Source of the DNA: Cyanobacteria bacterium FACHB-63 | GTDB lineage: Bacteria > Cyanobacteriota > Cyanobacteriia > Leptolyngbyales > Leptolyngbyaceae | Assembly (NCBI GenBank): GCA_014695255.1 | Contig: JACJNX010000046.1 | Span: 124,001 to 188,000 of the forward strand | Direction of reading: 5' to 3' | DNA length: 64,000 nt | Shown: piece after piece, positions 60,963 through 64,000 of the stretch | Position numbering within the stretch: the stretch's first letter is position 1 | How the letters are laid out: every line of letters begins with the position of its first letter | Program-made: the position numbers and the translations under genes | Notes under the pieces: generated by a model | What the model saw: only the letters and a program-made list of their open reading frames with translations | Databases searched by the model: none | What the model was told of the DNA's origin: nothing

Positions 60963-61733
60963 CTATTGACCTAAATACGCTTCTAACACTTTGGCATTCG
61001 ATTGAATTTCAGCGGGGCTACCTTCTGCAAGATTGGTTCCCTCTGCTAAAACCCAGACGCGATCGCACAACGACATAATCACGTCCATGTTGTGCTCAAT
61101 AATCAAAAAAGTGAGTCCTTGACTGTTCCAATACTGAATATATTCACAGATTTGATTGATCAACGTAGGATTGACACCGGCTGCGGGTTCATCGAGTAAA
61201 ACGAGCTTTGGACGAGTCATCAACGCGCGGGCAATCTCCAACAGTTTGCGCTGACCGCCGGAGAGTGCGCCTGCATAATCGTTTGCTTTTGCTGCGAGTC
61301 CGACCGATTGTAGAATTTCCATCGCTCGATCGCGGTTCTCCCGTTCCTCCTGGCGAATGCGTTTCGAGAACAGCCAAGTATTAATGAAATTCTCTCCAGT
61401 CTGCTTTTGAGCCGCTAACAGCATATTATCCATCACCGACAAGCGCGATAACACTCGTGCGACTTGGAACGTGCGAATCATGCCGCGTTGGGCGATTTCG
61501 TGAGGTTGTAAAGATTCGATCGCTTCTCCGTCAAACAACACTTTGCCTTGATCCGGGGAAATAAAATTTGAAAGTAAATTAAATAGCGTCGTTTTTCCGG
61601 CTCCGTTAGGTCCAATCAATCCCGTGATGCTGCCGGGAAGCACTTCGATCGCAGCATTATTCACGGCTTTGATACCACCAAAACTCTTCATTAGTCCTGT
61701 GGCAGCGAGAACGGCGGTGTTTGAAGTCTGCAT
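60963..61733 (-). CDS. Branched-chain/neutral amino-acid ABC ATPase (LivG/NatA-like)
   Basis: The 256-aa ATPase starts at ATG 61733 (MQTSNTAVLAATGLMKSFGGIKAVNNAAIEV); the longer frame overlaps the permease. It has Walker A GPNGAGKTT, Q-loop RTFQVARVLSRLSVMDN, signature LSGGQRKLLEIARALM, Walker B LVLLDEPAAGVNP and a switch His (IIEHNMDV). LivG-type C-terminal segments are present (AEGSPAEIQSNAKVLEAYLG). It is 2 bases from the livM-type gene. In cyanobacteria this pair is typical of the Nat neutral amino-acid importer. Confidence 0.93.
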   Translation of the reverse strand: MQTSNTAVLAATGLMKSFGGIKAVNNAAIEVLPGSITGLIGPNGAGKTTLFNLLSNFISPDQGKVLFDGEAIESLQPHEIAQRGMIRTFQVARVLSRLSVMDNMLLAAQKQTGENFINTWLFSKRIRQEERENRDRAMEILQSVGLAAKANDYAGALSGGQRKLLEIARALMTRPKLVLLDEPAAGVNPTLINQICEYIQYWNSQGLTFLIIEHNMDVIMSLCDRVWVLAEGTNLAEGSPAEIQSNAKVLEAYLGQ

Positions 61734-61735
61734 CG

Positions 61736-62857
61736 TTATTTCCCCAGCGTCAGTTCGTCTTTGTTGCCTAAAATGCCTTGTGGTCTGAACAACATCAGCA
61801 CCATCAAAATCAGTCCGATTAACATAATTCGCAGTGCGCCGATTTGGTCGGCACCCAGCGGCAGGATGCGCTCTAAGTCGCGGGTAAACGCCGTGTAAGC
61901 CCAATAGATTCCTGCACCTAAGAGCGTTCCAGCGTTATTACCTGCACCGCCGAGAATCATGATAATCCAGGCTTGGAAGGTGACGATCGGCTCAAAGTTC
62001 GTTGGATAGACGGTACTGAGTTGCCAAGCAAAAAATGCACCCGCAATTCCAGCAATAAATCCGCCCAGCATCAAGGATTGCAGTTTGTAGAGGAAGACAT
62101 TCTTACCGAGTGCTTTCGCCACCTGCTCATCTTCTCGAATCGCCTTGAGAACGCGCCCCCAAGGTGAATGCACTAGTCGCTCTAACGCCCAATACACCAG
62201 CGCTACGGTGAGCAGGGATAGAAACAATAACCCATTACGAGATTGATTGCTGGAATAGTCATACAGCGCGATCGCGCTGACCAATGCCAATCGCAGTGTT
62301 AGGAAAATCAACACGCCCGAAGCGATCGCCCCCAACGTTTGCCGCTTTTTAACGCGCACCATCAACTGCTGCGCTAATTTCCAAACCACGAACCCGAAAA
62401 TCGGCAGTATGACCGCGATCATGCCAATGCGCGTCCCGATCGTTGGACGAAACTCTCCGAGTGGAAGCGGAAAACTCTGAACTCCGAATGCTCCCTTAGT
62501 GAGCCAGTCTTCATTTAGCGCCACGAGCCGGACTAATTCGGAAACCCCGATCGTCACGATCGAGAGATAATCCTCGCGCAGTCGCAGCGTCGAAAATCCC
62601 ATCAGCAACCCCAAAAATGCTGACAAAAATCCTCCGATCAGTACCGCAATTAAAATCGGAGTTCCTGAAAGGGTTAACAGGGACGTTGTATACGCTCCGA
62701 TCGTCATAAATGCCACATGGCCGAAATTAATCAATCCGGTGTAGCCCCATTGCAGATTTAGCCCCAAGCTAAAAATTCCGTAAACTGCAACAGACACAAT
62801 CAGAAACACTAAATAACCGATCAATCCGGGATCGAATGAGAAGAGATAATCCAGCAT
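61736..62857 (-). CDS. Branched-chain/neutral amino-acid ABC permease (LivM/NatC-like)
   Basis: The 373-aa permease starts at ATG 62857 (MLDYLFSFDPGLIGYLVFLIVSVAVYGIFSLGLNLQWGYTGLINFGHVAFMTIGAY), with about ten membrane helices. The LivM signature is GRVLKAIREDEQVAKALGKNVFLYKLQSLMLGG. A ~60-residue Lys-rich insert near residues 165-185 resembles cyanobacterial NatC. It pairs with the LivG-like ATPase just downstream. The LivH, LivF and binding-protein genes are not in the window. Confidence 0.93.
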   Translation of the reverse strand: MLDYLFSFDPGLIGYLVFLIVSVAVYGIFSLGLNLQWGYTGLINFGHVAFMTIGAYTTSLLTLSGTPILIAVLIGGFLSAFLGLLMGFSTLRLREDYLSIVTIGVSELVRLVALNEDWLTKGAFGVQSFPLPLGEFRPTIGTRIGMIAVILPIFGFVVWKLAQQLMVRVKKRQTLGAIASGVLIFLTLRLALVSAIALYDYSSNQSRNGLLFLSLLTVALVYWALERLVHSPWGRVLKAIREDEQVAKALGKNVFLYKLQSLMLGGFIAGIAGAFFAWQLSTVYPTNFEPIVTFQAWIIMILGGAGNNAGTLLGAGIYWAYTAFTRDLERILPLGADQIGALRIMLIGLILMVLMLFRPQGILGNKDELTLGK

Positions 62858-62991
62858 AGGGAGGAGATGTGCGCTTTTGTAATGAAATCGTATCCTAAGC
62901 GGGGACACAATCTGTGGCAATTCCTACCGGAAGGCGATCTTACAAATCCGCATGGGCATCCTCAACAGAGATAAGCTGTTGCCACCGGAAC

Positions 62992-63210
62992 ATGAATCTT
63001 TATCGCAGTCGCGCTCATCATCTCATCGATCGTCTGTCCGACGAGGAGCTAGAGCAGCTTTGGGCAGTGCTTGAGACTGCTTATTATGATCTCTATATGC
63101 TGAAAGCGATCGAGGAAGCCCAACGCGCTCACAAACCCGGTGACACCCTCACCCGCGAAGAAGCGATGCAATTGTTACCGATCCTGCAACCCTCGCCCCG
63201 CACATTATGA
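62992..63210 (+). CDS. Antitoxin-like small protein
   Basis: The 72-aa product starts at ATG 62992 (MNLYRSRAHHLIDRLSDEELEQLWAVLETAYYDLYMLKAIEEAQRAHKPGDTLTREEAMQLL). The pattern LIDxLxDEELEQLWxxLxxxYYDLYMLxAIEEAxR is common for antitoxins paired with RelE/ParE-like toxins in cyanobacteria. It overlaps the downstream gene by 4 bases (ATGA). The longer frame upstream overlaps the livM start and is rejected. Confidence 0.75.
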   Translation: MNLYRSRAHHLIDRLSDEELEQLWAVLETAYYDLYMLKAIEEAQRAHKPGDTLTREEAMQLLPILQPSPRTL

Positions 63211-63509
63211 GCAGAATTAGAACAATGCCGGTCGGCGCGATGCTGCTACCCGCCCGCTTGGAGGTTCGATACGATCGTACTTTTCTCATCGACCTTGAAA
63301 GCCTGGAGTCCGCAGCGATGCAGCGGATGTACCGATTTGTGTTTGAAGACTTCTTCCAGATCAACCAACTCAAAGACCTACCCGAATTTCAAGCATTAGA
63401 AAATAGCGAAATTCTGTATCGGTTCACGATCGATCATTGTCTGATCAGCATTGAAGTCACCGGACAGATTATTAAATTCCTACGAATATTGCCGGAGCCG
63501 ACGATTTAG
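63207..63509 (+). CDS. RelE/ParE-like toxin
   Basis: The 100-aa product (LEVRYDRTFLIDLESLESAAMQRMYRFVFEDFFQINQLKDLPEFQALENSEILYRFTIDHCLISIEV, then FLRILPEPTI) has the compact alpha/beta shape of RelE-superfamily toxins: YDRTFLxDL, a middle L-K/L-P-x-F segment, and a YRFxIDxxxI-type strand. These toxins cleave mRNA in ribosomes; catalytic residues are not clear here. The start could be internal at M11. Coupled to the upstream antitoxin. Confidence 0.7.
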   Translation: MSRIRTMPVGAMLLPARLEVRYDRTFLIDLESLESAAMQRMYRFVFEDFFQINQLKDLPEFQALENSEILYRFTIDHCLISIEVTGQIIKFLRILPEPTI

Positions 63510-63553
63510 AAGCGGGTAAAGTTGGTTTCGCCAGAACAAATTCCTTAAATCTT

Positions 63554-63570
63554 CCCTACTCCCTACTCCC
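63554..63570. repeat. Short heptamer tandem repeat CCCTACT
   Basis: Two full copies and a partial third copy of CCCTACT (63554-63570) lie in a pyrimidine-rich stretch before pgi. Heptanucleotide tandem repeats of this kind are common between cyanobacterial genes. Confidence 0.6.
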
Positions 63571-63623
63571 CCGCTCCCCCACCGCTTATAAACTAAATCA
63601 GAGCTACACAATAGGGGCGACGT

Positions 63624-64000
63624 ATGACTGCTTCAACACTTTGGCAACGATATCAAGACTGGCTGTATTATCACGACGGGCTATCCCTATATTTGGATGT
63701 GAGTCGGATGCGATTTGACGATCGCTTTGTCGAATCGATGCTGCCGAAATTTGAACAAGCGTTTGCCCAGATGAAAGACCTCGAAGCAGGCGCGATCGCA
63801 AATCCCGACGAGAATCGCATGGTCGGTCATTACTGGCTAAGAGATCCGGACCTCGCACCGACTGACGATCTGAAAAATGACATTATTGGAACGATCGAGG
63901 AGATCGAAGCCTTTGCTTCTGATGTGCATTCGGGTGCAGTTCATCCCTCGAATGCTGAGAAATTTACCGATATTTTGTCGATCGGCATTGGCGGTTCTGC
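63624..64000 (+). CDS. pgi: Glucose-6-phosphate isomerase, 3' end outside the window
   Basis: ATG 63624 opens [79 protein letters not shown] and runs to the window end at ...[11 protein letters not shown], the start of the phosphate-binding SIGIGGSALGP motif of Pgi. About 125 of roughly 530 residues are present. The enzyme interconverts glucose-6-phosphate and fructose-6-phosphate. Confidence 0.93.
   Translation, partial: MTASTLWQRYQDWLYYHDGLSLYLDVSRMRFDDRFVESMLPKFEQAFAQMKDLEAGAIANPDENRMVGHYWLRDPDLAPTDDLKNDIIGTIEEIEAFASDVHSGAVHPSNAEKFTDILSIGIGGS

Noticed and set aside
61734-61904. N-terminal extension of the LivG-like frame
   Set aside because: It is the antisense-free overlap of another frame with livM; the conserved ATPase begins at ATG 61733.
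1-64000. CRISPR arrays or tRNA genes
   Set aside because: I saw no regularly spaced direct repeats and no T-loop-like GTTCRA with acceptor-stem pairing that I could support. A dedicated tRNA search would settle it.

Overview
The window looks like chromosome of a filamentous, Leptolyngbya-like cyanobacterium. The evidence is the very frequent GCGATCGC/CGATCG (HIP1-type) octamers, the phycobilisome core gene apcF, a Rubisco activase with an RbcS-like tail, a canonical NtcA promoter in front of glnA, cyanophycin genes, and many small families known mainly from cyanobacteria. The placement is inferred from gene content, not from a search.

Layout. 0-9 kb: an unidentified protein, a broken Uma2-type gene, an HU protein, a CobD-type decarboxylase overlapping a degenerate flavin oxidoreductase, a PRC-barrel/stress-repeat protein, a BON lipoprotein, dcd and a CobO-like protein. 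9-20 kb: an MlaE/Ycf63 permease, corA, SRP RNA, small enzymes, a small accessory patch (DUF433, DUF29, a frameshifted HNH gene), rca, hisF, a DUF4346 protein and a FemAB-like protein. 20-28 kb: a histidine kinase ending in a long hairpin, a divergent cyanophycin locus (cphA2-type ligase, 92-aa ORF, cphB), a lone receiver domain and a MalK-type ATPase. 28-38 kb: a minus-strand surface-glycan cluster with an epimerase, three paralogous glycosyltransferases, a GT10 enzyme, an MsbA-like exporter and two GT4 enzymes. 38.8-44.4 kb: an arsenic island. 44-52 kb: ribE, a DUF151 nuclease, an Fe-S aldo/keto reductase, apcF, glnA and a methyltransferase. 52-64 kb: a CHASE2 kinase, a Nudix hydrolase, an RluA enzyme with a coiled-coil extension, a DUF6888/DUF6887 pair, an OppB permease, apt, a HAD phosphatase, LivM/LivG-type amino-acid transport genes, a RelE-like toxin-antitoxin pair and the start of pgi.

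The most informative region is the arsenic island. Two ArsR repressors, an orphan PstS-type lipoprotein, a GAPDH, the ArsJ exporter and the first part of acr3 are flanked by decayed copies of one IS6-like element. Intact chromosome resumes on both sides inside a single DUF442 phosphatase gene: its N-terminus is at 38689-38799 and its C-terminus at 44377-44466. The GAPDH/ArsJ pair is the known route that turns arsenate into exported 1-arseno-3-phosphoglycerate; the arsenite pump Acr3 is broken here.

The second point of interest is the cyanophycin locus. The ligase keeps its ATP-grasp half, but its Mur-ligase half is truncated and has no P-loop. This is the architecture of CphA2, which re-polymerises beta-Asp-Arg dipeptides released by cyanophycinase, and cphB lies next door. 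Several other encoded proteins keep a fold but have lost catalytic or phospho-acceptor residues: the flavin oxidoreductase, the CobO-like protein, an alpha/beta hydrolase and a receiver domain.
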